Assembly (NCBI GenBank): GCA_002482805.1
Contig: DLGR01000034.1
Span: forward strand, 103,786 to 167,785
Source of the DNA: Micavibrio sp. UBA7689
GTDB taxonomy: Bacteria > Pseudomonadota > Alphaproteobacteria > Micavibrionales > Micavibrionaceae
Direction: 5' to 3'
DNA: 64,000 bases
The position numbers and the translations under genes are program-made. The notes below the pieces were generated by a model. It saw only the letters and a list, made by a program, of their open reading frames with translations, had not been told where the DNA came from and searched no databases. Of the stretch, positions 34,038 through 42,052 are shown in pieces. Within the stretch, counting starts at the first letter, position 1; each line of letters starts with the position of its first letter.

Positions 34038-34664
34038 GTGAGTGGTGTTGTGGAGTTAAACGAAAATTTCGAGGAACAAGTGCGTCCGCGCCGACACCGT
34101 CCGCAGATTGCGGTGCGTTTCAATCCTCATGCATGGCGACCCATTTTCGACAACGTCAGCGGCTACGCTTATGCCTTGAACATACCGCAAGCGGGCGATG
34201 TCAGACCCGGTGAACTTTTACAAAAACCCGGACTTGAAGGAATCGTCGAGCGCCGCCCATCGACCAGCCCGTCCGATCTTCAGGCAAGATTGAGAGCGGA
34301 CGGCCTGAATCTTTTCGACTTTCCCATAGCAGGCAATGGCCATGTCATTGCGATTTTTTCAAATGGTAAAAAGGAGCGCGCTTTCCGTCAGGATTCAAAC
34401 GGGTTCTGGTCCTACCTCCCCGAGGGTGAACGCATGCGCTGTGGCAAACCTTTTTTGCCCAGACAATATGATGAATCCCAAAAGCCCATGAAAGATATCT
34501 TCAAAGCGAATTTGGGAGATTACAAACAATTCGTGACCTTTGCCTCCACTCCCTATGCCGGCGTTTCTTACTACAAGCGCCTAACCCTGACCAACGAGGC
34601 TTTGCAGCCTTTTTGCCGAGCAACCCCTGCCGAAATCAAGCTGGCCCGCCACCTTACCTATTAA
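34038..34664 (+). CDS. Unrecognised protein after flhG
   Basis: 208 residues, starting at a GTG. A charged N-terminus (EEQVRPRRHRPQIAVRFNPHAWRPIFDNVSGYAYALNIPQ) is followed by mixed alpha/beta sequence with GHVIAIFSNGKKERAFRQDSNGFWSYLPEGERMRCGKPFLPRQYDE. No signal peptide or membrane span. I recognise no domain. It lies between flhG and the second FliK-like gene, so a flagellar or cell-pole role is possible but unproven. Confidence 0.6.
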   Translation: MSGVVELNENFEEQVRPRRHRPQIAVRFNPHAWRPIFDNVSGYAYALNIPQAGDVRPGELLQKPGLEGIVERRPSTSPSDLQARLRADGLNLFDFPIAGNGHVIAIFSNGKKERAFRQDSNGFWSYLPEGERMRCGKPFLPRQYDESQKPMKDIFKANLGDYKQFVTFASTPYAGVSYYKRLTLTNEALQPFCRATPAEIKLARHLTY

Positions 34665-34695
34665 ACTCCTTATTTCGCTTTAAGGATTTCGGTCA

Positions 34696-34701
34696 TATAA
34701 T
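34696..34701 (+). promoter_or_regulatory. TATAAT placed for a leaderless transcript
   Basis: A perfect TATAAT ends 6 bp before the ATG at 34708, putting the expected transcript start on the A of the start codon. No ribosome site lies upstream. No good -35 is visible. Confidence 0.45.
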
Positions 34702-34707
34702 ATAAGT

Positions 34708-36558
34708 ATGGCCCCGCCCAACAACATACCGCCCGTTACCCCTGCACCTGCAAAACCTGCGGGGCAATCGGGTCAGGTGTTGCAGGTCGTCACCCTTCCC
34801 GAGGGTTTGAAAAACAACGCGCGCGCGATACGACTCGAAGGCGAAGTCATCGGCCAGAACAAAGACGGCTCCACGCGCATCAAAACCGCTGAAGGCAATA
34901 TCGATGTCACGTTCCGTGGCAAACAACCGCAAGTCGGAACAAAACTGGAAGTGGAAGTACCTGCGGGTAATCCTCCGCGCAACATAACTGTGCGACCCGC
35001 GCCCGTCGTGCCGCAACCTTTGCCGACCATTCCGACATTGCCGCAAACGCCAACAACGCAAACACCTATGCCTCTTCCGACGGCTCCCTCGCCGCAACCC
35101 ATCACGCCCGATAAACCGACACAGCCGACCACACAGCAACCTGCGCCGACGCAACCTACAACCAAGCCCGCACCTTTGCCATCGCTGCCGCCGCTGACAA
35201 CTGGCGACATTGTGGAGATGGTGCCGTTACCCGAAGTGTTTGCACAAACGAAGACCGCACTGATACCCAATGCACCGTTGCCTCAACCGCCTGCCCAGGA
35301 CAACAATGCGCCCAAACCAATTGTCAACGCGGGAGCGCCAATCGAAGACGACATCGTTCAAAAACCGCAATCGGGAATCGTGAATGCGCTTTTGCAATCC
35401 TTGAAAGCGAGTCTGCCCAATCTTTTGCCGCCGCCGAACTTGAACCCGCAAACGGGCCAGACGACCATGCCGCTTCCTGCGAACACAGTTACGGCAACGA
35501 GCATAACCCTTTTGCCTACCAGTGCCGCAACAACGCAGATTGTTATTCCCGATTTGCCGCAAACCGCGCCGTTGATTGCCAAAATCATGGCGATCACGTC
35601 GCCGACGGGACAGACGATGTATGCGCCGCCCGAACCCGTTGTGACTCAGACAGGAAATTCGATAGTCCCGCAAACACCTGTTCAAAATGTAACTGTTACG
35701 GTCACGTCCCTGACGCCGCAAAACCAACCCGTCGTTCCTTTGCCGCTCAACATAAACGGCGCGGTGCAGAATTTCGTCATTCAAACACCGCCTGGAACAC
35801 TGCCGGTCGGAACGCAGATCACTTTCATGCCAATACCGCAGCAAACCGCAACGGGCATTCCTTCGGTGGTGCCGCAGGCATGGCGCGGCTTTTTACCGTT
35901 CCTGCAGGCGTCTTCCACATGGCCGATCATGGACGATATTTTTCAAAGCTTTTATCAAGCGACGCCGCAAGCCGCGCAAGTTCTTGGCCGCGTTGTTCCG
36001 TCACCTGCCAACGCACAAAATCTGGGCTCTGCTATCATGCTGTTTGCTGCCGCCGCGCGGGCGGGTGAATTGCAGAACTGGCTTGGTGACAAGAAATTAG
36101 AGATGATTCACAAACTCGGGAAAGACTCGCTCATCTCGCGTTTATCCGCCGAAACAGCTTCGCTTTCCAACAACAACGATTTGCCTGCAACGGAATGGAA
36201 AAGCCTTCCCATTCCCATGCTGTGGCAGAATGAAATTTCCAAGGTAATGTTCCATGTGCGTCAGGAGCCGAACGAGGGAAGCAAACAGGATAAAGACGGC
36301 AACACGCGTTTTATTCTCGATCTGTCCCTGCCACGCATGGGGGAAGTGCAACTCGATGGTATAGTGAATGGCAAACGTCTCGATCTGATCGTCCGCACGC
36401 AAATGCCGGTGAGCTATCCTATGCAAGAAGCGATGAAAGTTGCCTATGCGGGCGCGCTCGAAGGTTCAGACGTGTTCGGAGAATTGTCGTTCCAAGGCGA
36501 TCTGAAACAATGGATGCATGTCATCAAGGGTGACGAGAACTTTACAGCCTCGATCTAA
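34708..36558 (+). CDS. Second FliK-like, proline-rich flagellar protein
   Basis: 616 residues. The first 430 residues are rich in proline, glutamine and threonine (for example PQPLPTIPTLPQTPTTQTP, about 98-116), disordered as in FliK ruler regions. The C-terminal 125 residues (SLPIPMLWQNEISKVMFHVRQEP, then RFILDLSLPRMGEVQLDGIVNGKRLDLIVRTQMPVSYPMQEAMKVAYAGAL) follow the Flg_hook pattern of L-x-LxxLGxVxVxL, so a FliK-type secreted protein is likely. A typical FliK is present at 11648. It converges on fliJ with a 4-bp overlap. Confidence 0.65.
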   Translation: MAPPNNIPPVTPAPAKPAGQSGQVLQVVTLPEGLKNNARAIRLEGEVIGQNKDGSTRIKTAEGNIDVTFRGKQPQVGTKLEVEVPAGNPPRNITVRPAPVVPQPLPTIPTLPQTPTTQTPMPLPTAPSPQPITPDKPTQPTTQQPAPTQPTTKPAPLPSLPPLTTGDIVEMVPLPEVFAQTKTALIPNAPLPQPPAQDNNAPKPIVNAGAPIEDDIVQKPQSGIVNALLQSLKASLPNLLPPPNLNPQTGQTTMPLPANTVTATSITLLPTSAATTQIVIPDLPQTAPLIAKIMAITSPTGQTMYAPPEPVVTQTGNSIVPQTPVQNVTVTVTSLTPQNQPVVPLPLNINGAVQNFVIQTPPGTLPVGTQITFMPIPQQTATGIPSVVPQAWRGFLPFLQASSTWPIMDDIFQSFYQATPQAAQVLGRVVPSPANAQNLGSAIMLFAAAARAGELQNWLGDKKLEMIHKLGKDSLISRLSAETASLSNNNDLPATEWKSLPIPMLWQNEISKVMFHVRQEPNEGSKQDKDGNTRFILDLSLPRMGEVQLDGIVNGKRLDLIVRTQMPVSYPMQEAMKVAYAGALEGSDVFGELSFQGDLKQWMHVIKGDENFTASI

Positions 36559-36983
36559 ACTTCTTCTTCCTTGCGCCGGAACGCTTCTATGCCAAGATCA
36601 TCCATCTCGCGCGTTTCCTTGTCTTCCGCTTCTTTCTTATCGGCCTTTTCGCGCTCTGACTGCACAATCTCGATGCGTTTCATGTTGGCGAAGGCTTCGC
36701 GCACGTCTTCCTGTGCAATTTGAATGCGCAGTTCCAGTTTTTGTTTTTCAACGTTCATGCGCTCCAAAGACCGATGAATGTTTTGGGAAAAGCGCCCGAA
36801 ATATGCATACATTTCCAGCGTGCCGTTTTGGTCGAGCACTTCGCGTTCCGTGCGCAGGCGTTCTATCAGGATATTCTTGTTTTCCTCGATCATCTCAACC
36901 TGGCGGTATAATTCAGCAAGCATCTTCTGCTTCTCATCGACCGTGTGACGGCGCAATTTGATAAGGGAGAGCAGATTGGCCAT
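36555..36983 (-). CDS. fliJ: Flagellar export chaperone FliJ
   Basis: 142 residues, almost wholly coiled coil: LIKLRRHTVDEKQKMLAELYRQVEMIEENKNILIERL, then QKLELRIQIAQEDVREAFANMKRIEIVQSEREKADKKEAED. FliJ forms the stalk in the FliI hexamer and escorts chaperones to the export gate. It lies 3 bp after fliI on the same strand, the usual pairing. Confidence 0.85.
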   Translation of the reverse strand: MANLLSLIKLRRHTVDEKQKMLAELYRQVEMIEENKNILIERLRTEREVLDQNGTLEMYAYFGRFSQNIHRSLERMNVEKQKLELRIQIAQEDVREAFANMKRIEIVQSEREKADKKEAEDKETREMDDLGIEAFRRKEEEV

Positions 36984-36986
36984 TTA

Positions 36987-38390
36987 TCAGATCTTCTTGC
37001 GCGGCGGCACAGGGAATCCCTTCTGGAATTCCTGTGATTGTTGCGAAGGCTGGTCCCCACCATAGGGAAGACCCAAAATCGCTGCGAGTTTGGAGAACGA
37101 TTCATCGATCGTGTTGGATTCTTCCTTGTTCTGACGCAGAAAATCTTCCAGTGCGGGATAACGGGCGATGGCTTCGTCCACTTCGCGGTCAGTTCCTTTG
37201 CGGTAAGCGCCAAGACGGATCAATTCCGCCATGTCTTCGTAACGCGAGATAAGTTGCTTGGCGCGTGTGACAATCATGTTCTGCTCTTGGCTCAAACATT
37301 TCGGCATGGCGCGGGAAATGGATTTCAAAACATTGATGGCGGGATAACGTCCGCGCGTGGCTATCGCCCGTTCCATGACGATGTGCCCGTCCACGATACC
37401 GCGCACTGCATCGGATATAGGTTCGTTCGTATCATCACCTTCGACCAGAACGGTGAACAAGCCCGTAATAGAACCCTCGCCCTGCACGCCGGGGCCCGCA
37501 CGTTCCAACAAACGTGATAATTCACCGAACGTCGTGGGTGGATAGCCTTTCGATGTCGGCGGTTCACCTGCGGACAATCCGATTTCACGCTGCGCCATCG
37601 CAAAACGCGTAACGGAATCAATCAGACACAAAACTTCCTTGCCCTGCATGCGGAAATATTCCGCAATCGCCAGCGTCATATACGCGGCTTGTCTGCGCAT
37701 CAACGCGGGCTCGTCGCCCGTGGACACAATGACGACGGAACGGGCCAGACCGTCCTCACCCAAATCGTCTTCCAGAAATTCCTGCACCTCGCGGCCACGT
37801 TCGCCGACCAGGCCGATCACGGAAACATCGGCTTCGGTGTAGCGCGCCATCATCGAGAGTAAAACGGATTTACCCACGCCGGACCCCGAAAAAATCCCCA
37901 TACGCTGGCCGTGGCACGTGGATAGAAATGTATTCACCGCGCGCACGCCCAGATCGAGCTTTTCACCGATGCGCTGCCTAGCATGCGGCAAGGGCGCTTT
38001 GTTCTTGAGTGGAATGGGATGTGCCCCTTGCATCATCGGGCCCTTGCCGTCGATAGGCTGGCCCAATGCGTTTATCACGCGGCCCAGCCAGCGGTCATCG
38101 GGCGCGACCACGGCTTCTGTCCTTTGAATGACGGCAGGACAGCCGAGGCCCACACCTTCCAATGTGCCGAAAGGCATCAACAGCGCGCGGTTCTCACGAA
38201 AACCGATGACCTCGCACGGAATGTCTTTGTCAGGTTTGGGACGCAAATGAACTATGGAGCCAATCGAAAGCTCCTTGCCGAAACCCGATATTTCGACCAG
38301 CAGGCCAAGCACTTTCACAACCGTTCCGTGAAGTTCGAAACTGGGGATGGGTTTTATCGATGCGAGGGCTTTTTCCGAGAGGCGTTCCAT
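36987..38390 (-). CDS. fliI: Flagellar export ATPase FliI
   Basis: 467 residues. The beta-barrel N-domain (about 20-90) precedes an ATP synthase-type catalytic core with Walker A SGSGVGKS (168-175), GLVGERGREVQEFLEDDLG, the Walker B region VLCLIDSVTRFAMAQREIGLSAGEPPTSKGYPPTTF (about 252-287) and SITGLFTVLVEGDDTNEPI. It powers unfolding and chaperone release at the flagellar export apparatus. fliJ follows directly. Confidence 0.96.
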   Translation of the reverse strand: MERLSEKALASIKPIPSFELHGTVVKVLGLLVEISGFGKELSIGSIVHLRPKPDKDIPCEVIGFRENRALLMPFGTLEGVGLGCPAVIQRTEAVVAPDDRWLGRVINALGQPIDGKGPMMQGAHPIPLKNKAPLPHARQRIGEKLDLGVRAVNTFLSTCHGQRMGIFSGSGVGKSVLLSMMARYTEADVSVIGLVGERGREVQEFLEDDLGEDGLARSVVIVSTGDEPALMRRQAAYMTLAIAEYFRMQGKEVLCLIDSVTRFAMAQREIGLSAGEPPTSKGYPPTTFGELSRLLERAGPGVQGEGSITGLFTVLVEGDDTNEPISDAVRGIVDGHIVMERAIATRGRYPAINVLKSISRAMPKCLSQEQNMIVTRAKQLISRYEDMAELIRLGAYRKGTDREVDEAIARYPALEDFLRQNKEESNTIDESFSKLAAILGLPYGGDQPSQQSQEFQKGFPVPPRKKI

Positions 38391-38463
38391 CCTCTCAGTT
38401 TAAGGCTTTATCGGCTTTCTGTCATCTTTTCTATCGCCCAATAGGCGCAGAAAATCCCTGCAA

Positions 38464-39291
38464 TCAGTCGAAATCCTTGCGCGGAGGCAGAATGGTTCCG
38501 GGATATTTTTCATGCTTTTTGATGACGCGCTCTAAAGTCCCCGTCCACAAGAGAGAGTCGATGGCCACATCCAGCATGCGTTTAAGCGAATACTCATCAT
38601 GCGGAAGAATGAGGGCCGCGCCATCGGCACGCCATGTGGTTTTGCCGATCTGCTTTATCTTGCCGGGATTGGCCTTCATATAGGCTTCAGCGATGGCGGC
38701 TTCGGTAAATGTCACATCGGCTTTGCCCGATATGACGTTCTCGAAACGGTCGGTCGCGGGAGTCAAACCGGACAGTCCGAGCGGTGTTGCCTTGGAAAAC
38801 TGTTCGTTGATTACGGCCTGCCACATTTCCCCATCGTTAAAGACGATCTTCACGCCTTCTTTGTTCACGTCATCGAATGTATTGAATCTTTTTTCATCGA
38901 TGCGCACATACATGTTGGATGGCAGAAACATAAAAGGTTTGGAAAAATCCCCGCCGAACGTGCGTGCGGGCGTCTGGAAATATCCCGTGCAGTTCGCGTC
39001 ATACCGTGTGCCTAGACCTTGGAACAGCGTGTCCGTACCCACTTCTTCGGTCCATTCGATTTTGATGTTAAGCGCCTTGCCCAGTTCTTCCATGAAATCA
39101 TACGAAATTCCCGAATATTTTCCCGTGTTGGGGTCTTTTTCAAAATAAGTCGGATAGATCGTGTAGGCGCATTTGAGTGTCATGGTTTTGACAACGCGTT
39201 TGTAAACCTCGTTGGGCACCGCATCGGATGCATAGGAGGGAAACGCTAGAACCAAAGCTGAAAAAATTAAAAATCCGGAAATCAGTTTCAT
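38464..39291 (-). CDS. Periplasmic substrate-binding protein (SBP_bac_3 type)
   Basis: 275 residues. A signal peptide (1-21, ending SYASD) precedes a type-3 solute-binding fold: TLKCAYTIYPTYFEKDPNTGKYSGISYDFMEELGKALNIKIEW, with the region DVTFTEAAIAEAYMKANPGKIKQIG near the C-terminus. Family members bind amino acids or act as sensor domains. No ABC permease genes are adjacent, so the partner is unknown. It is divergent from ctrA, sharing the 222-bp region with its TTAA array. Confidence 0.8.
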   Translation of the reverse strand: MKLISGFLIFSALVLAFPSYASDAVPNEVYKRVVKTMTLKCAYTIYPTYFEKDPNTGKYSGISYDFMEELGKALNIKIEWTEEVGTDTLFQGLGTRYDANCTGYFQTPARTFGGDFSKPFMFLPSNMYVRIDEKRFNTFDDVNKEGVKIVFNDGEMWQAVINEQFSKATPLGLSGLTPATDRFENVISGKADVTFTEAAIAEAYMKANPGKIKQIGKTTWRADGAALILPHDEYSLKRMLDVAIDSLLWTGTLERVIKKHEKYPGTILPPRKDFD

Positions 39292-39414
39292 GAAACTTTC
39301 CTATAAATGCATGAATTCCGCCGAGGATAGCATATGTCCTAACTGCCAAAAAACGTCAAAAACCTTAACATTATGAAAATAAAGAAAAAATTGCCGATAA
39401 TTTCACAATTTTTG

Positions 39415-39460
39415 TTAACCTTTTTAAAAGTATGTTAATATTTTTATTAATAAAGTTTAA
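39415..39460 (+). promoter_or_regulatory. CtrA binding array in the ctrA promoter
   Basis: TTAA occurs at 39415, 39424, 39435, 39447 and 39457, steps of 9, 11, 12 and 10 bp, roughly one helical turn each. The pair 39424-39438 is an exact TTAA-N7-TTAA CtrA box. A further TTAA lies at 39365. The last copy is 54 bp before the ctrA ATG. Autoregulation by CtrA is known in Caulobacter. No GANTC site is present in this region. Confidence 0.75.
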
Positions 39461-39513
39461 CGGTAACCACCGACATAAACGGCTAACGCAATTTTTAGAC
39501 AAAGGGGTCAACA

Positions 39514-40230
39514 ATGCGGGTTCTATTGGTAGAAGACGATAGCTCGACGGCCAAAAGTATCGAACTGATGCTTAAAAGCGAAGGATATGTCGTAGATACC
39601 ACCGATCTGGGCGAGGATGGCATGGATCTGGGGAAAATCTACGATTACGACATCATAATTCTGGATCTTATGCTGCCCGACATGGACGGCTACGACGTGC
39701 TCAAAAACCTGCGCGCCGCGAAGATCGAAACACCCATTCTCATTCTTTCCGGTCTTGCCGAACTTGATAACAAGATCAAGGGCCTCGGCTTCGGCGCGGA
39801 TGATTACTTAACGAAACCTTTCGACAAACGCGAACTGATTGCCCGTATTCAGGCGATCGTGCGTCGCTCCCAAGGTCATTCGCAATCCAAAATCATCACG
39901 GGCCGCGTCGTCGTCAACCTCGACACGCGCACGGTGGAAGTGGATAACAAAACCCTTCACCTCACGGGCAAGGAATACGGCATCATGGAATTGCTTTCCT
40001 TGCGTAAGGGTACGACCCTGACCAAGGAAATGTTCCTTAACCACCTTTACGGCGGCATGGACGAACCCGAAGTGAAAATCATCGACGTGTTCATCTGCAA
40101 ACTGCGCAAAAAGGTCGAACAAGCCACAGGTGGCGATTCCTATATCGAAACCGTCTGGGGCCGCGGATATGTTCTGCGCGACCCTGCCGAAGGCGCAAGC
40201 ACCGGCACTGCGAAAAAAGCCACGGCTTAA
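39514..40230 (+). CDS. ctrA: Cell-cycle master response regulator CtrA
   Basis: 238 residues. The receiver domain begins MRVLLVEDDSSTAKSIELMLKSEGY with acidic residues Glu7, Asp8 and Asp9 and phospho-acceptor Asp51 (IILDLMLPDMDGYD). The OmpR-type DNA-binding domain carries the nearly invariant CtrA segment LSLRKGTTLTKEMFLNHLYGGMDEPEVKIIDVFICKLRKK. Near-identity with Caulobacter CtrA leaves little doubt. The C-terminus ends ATA rather than the AA seen in ClpXP-degraded CtrA. AAAGGGG precedes the ATG. It should control flagellin (15878) and itself. Confidence 0.97.
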   Translation: MRVLLVEDDSSTAKSIELMLKSEGYVVDTTDLGEDGMDLGKIYDYDIIILDLMLPDMDGYDVLKNLRAAKIETPILILSGLAELDNKIKGLGFGADDYLTKPFDKRELIARIQAIVRRSQGHSQSKIITGRVVVNLDTRTVEVDNKTLHLTGKEYGIMELLSLRKGTTLTKEMFLNHLYGGMDEPEVKIIDVFICKLRKKVEQATGGDSYIETVWGRGYVLRDPAEGASTGTAKKATA

Positions 40231-40244
40231 CATCAATTACAAAG

Positions 40245-40273
40245 AAACCCCTGCTTTAAGCGGGGGTTTTTTT
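40245..40273 (+). terminator. Intrinsic terminator after ctrA
   Basis: AAACCCCTGC (40245-40254) pairs with GCGGGGGTTT (40260-40269) with one G-T pair and a 5-nt loop, followed by a run of T to 40273. It lies 15 bp after the ctrA stop. Confidence 0.93.
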
Positions 40274-40291
40274 ATGCTTTAAATAACCCCC

Positions 40292-41686
40292 ATGGGGAAA
40301 TACTTCCAAAATATGTCCGTACATATCCTGCTGACTTTTGTGGCCGCGCTTGCCATCCTGTTTTTCCAAACGAAAGACCGCTGGCAGGAAGCGCCCTACG
40401 CCGATGAAGTCACGTATATGGCCATCGCCCTTCCCCTTTTTGATACGGGTATCTATCAGGACGGAAATTTCCGCAATGTCAGCGGCAAAGAAGGTAAAAA
40501 CGGTGAAGGCATGTTTTTCGCCCCGCTCTATCCGGCTTTTCTGACTGGCTTGATGAAACTCTCGACGCCCTTTGCGGATACCGTGCGTTGTTCCGTTAAA
40601 AATGCCACGCCCGAAGATATCGCCGAAAAATGCGCGCCCCTCAACCTAGAAATTCTGATCGTCATACAAATCATATTGATGTCGCTGGGCGCGGTATGTG
40701 CCTTTGCGGCAGCGTGTATCCTGACAAATAACAAAATCGTTTCATGGATAGCCTTCGCGTTTTTATTCACAGGCAAGGATTATGCGGAACTCGCGACTGT
40801 TTCCATGAATGAGAGCCTGCTGCTTCCCCTATTCAGTTTTTCCATGCTGGCGTTTTTGCTGGCTTGGAAAAAACAAAGCTTACCGTGGACTGTACTGTGC
40901 GGTGTCAGTTTCGGTTTGCTCAGCCTAACCAAACCGTCTTTCGTTTACATGCTTATCTTTGCCGTGCCGTTTTTCACTCTGGTTTCGCTCTGGAACCCGT
41001 CTGTCAAAAAACCGCTCACCCAGATTTTGCTGTTCACACTTATATGCGCTGCTGTCATCGCGCCGTGGGTGTATCGCAACGGCACAAAGATCGGTGTCTG
41101 GGATATTTCCTACGGCATGGCGCCGTTCACCTTCGCGCAACGCGCCGCGTTCAATGATATGAACTGGACGGAATGGACGGTGTCGTTCGTCTATGGCCTG
41201 CCCTCGTTCGGCGACAACCTCTCCGAAAAAATATTCCCGAAAGAATTTTATGCGCGCCATGATTTCTCCGATCCGGATGGCTTCTATCAATACGGCAACC
41301 GCGTGCTGCGTCCCGAAACGTTAAAAGAAGCTGGAAGTTACGATGAACAATTTCCGCACCTTCTCAAACATTACCTATTTAACCAGCCTTTCAAACACGT
41401 GATGGTGACCTTCTCGCTCGTGTGGCGCGGCATGTGGACAGGCGGCAAGCTGGGCCTTATCGCCATACCCGCTCTGGCGGTGTTTGCTATTGCCGCCATC
41501 CGTCGAAAACGCTGGGATTTTGTGTTTTATGCGGGAATCCCGCTGTTCATGCTCGGATTTCATGCCTTTACCACCGTCAATGTGGCGCGATACAATCTGA
41601 TCCTGCTGCCCTCCATGGGGATCGCCTTTGCTTGGGCGGTTTTGTGGGCATGGGAACGCTGGAAACCAAAAGGTAAAACCGCATGA
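40292..41686 (+). CDS. Polytopic GT-C glycosyltransferase (GT39/ArnT-like)
   Basis: 464 residues with about ten membrane segments. The first periplasmic loop carries the acidic motif EAPYADEVTYMAIA (about 34-47), the catalytic D/E pair typical of GT-C enzymes that use lipid-linked sugars. A long periplasmic loop is seen at about 268-370. The acceptor cannot be told. It overlaps the next gene by 4 bp and is followed by a small carrier and a GT2 enzyme, together resembling an Arn/Dpm-type lipid-linked sugar pathway. Confidence 0.8.
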   Translation: MGKYFQNMSVHILLTFVAALAILFFQTKDRWQEAPYADEVTYMAIALPLFDTGIYQDGNFRNVSGKEGKNGEGMFFAPLYPAFLTGLMKLSTPFADTVRCSVKNATPEDIAEKCAPLNLEILIVIQIILMSLGAVCAFAAACILTNNKIVSWIAFAFLFTGKDYAELATVSMNESLLLPLFSFSMLAFLLAWKKQSLPWTVLCGVSFGLLSLTKPSFVYMLIFAVPFFTLVSLWNPSVKKPLTQILLFTLICAAVIAPWVYRNGTKIGVWDISYGMAPFTFAQRAAFNDMNWTEWTVSFVYGLPSFGDNLSEKIFPKEFYARHDFSDPDGFYQYGNRVLRPETLKEAGSYDEQFPHLLKHYLFNQPFKHVMVTFSLVWRGMWTGGKLGLIAIPALAVFAIAAIRRKRWDFVFYAGIPLFMLGFHAFTTVNVARYNLILLPSMGIAFAWAVLWAWERWKPKGKTA

Positions 41687-42051
41687 CGGCCCAGATTATA
41701 GGATTGCTGACCTTGTTCTCGCTGATGCTCGCATCGGGCCAAACCGTTTTCAAAATGGCTGCGCGTACGGCGGATTCCCTTTCCAGCGTCTCGGGTTTTA
41801 TGAGCCTTGCTTCCAATGCATGGTTCTGGCTGGCGCTCGCTCTTTATGGCGGCGCAACGCTGTTGTGGATTTATATCCTGCAAAAAATCAACCTGGTTCA
41901 GGCCTATCCGTTCGTCGCTCTCGGCTTCATCATTGTACCAATTGCGGCCTATTTCTTTTTGGGCGAAAGGGTCAACATCGTCTATTACGCAGGCGGCGTC
42001 GCGTTAATATTGGCGGGGCTGTGGCTCATCACGGTCAAGGCAGGCGTATAA
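41683..42051 (+). CDS. Small EamA/SMR-type membrane carrier
   Basis: 122 residues with four membrane segments. The C-terminal half (QAYPFVALGFIIVPIAAYFFLGERVNIVYYAGGVALILAGLWLI) has the EamA/SMR signature with the LGER motif. Half-size members such as ArnE and ArnF flip undecaprenyl-phosphate sugars. It lies between a GT-C transferase (4-bp overlap) and a GT2 gene (1-bp gap), so flipping the GT2 product is the likely role. Confidence 0.8.
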   Translation: MTAQIIGLLTLFSLMLASGQTVFKMAARTADSLSSVSGFMSLASNAWFWLALALYGGATLLWIYILQKINLVQAYPFVALGFIIVPIAAYFFLGERVNIVYYAGGVALILAGLWLITVKAGV

Positions 42052-42052
42052 C

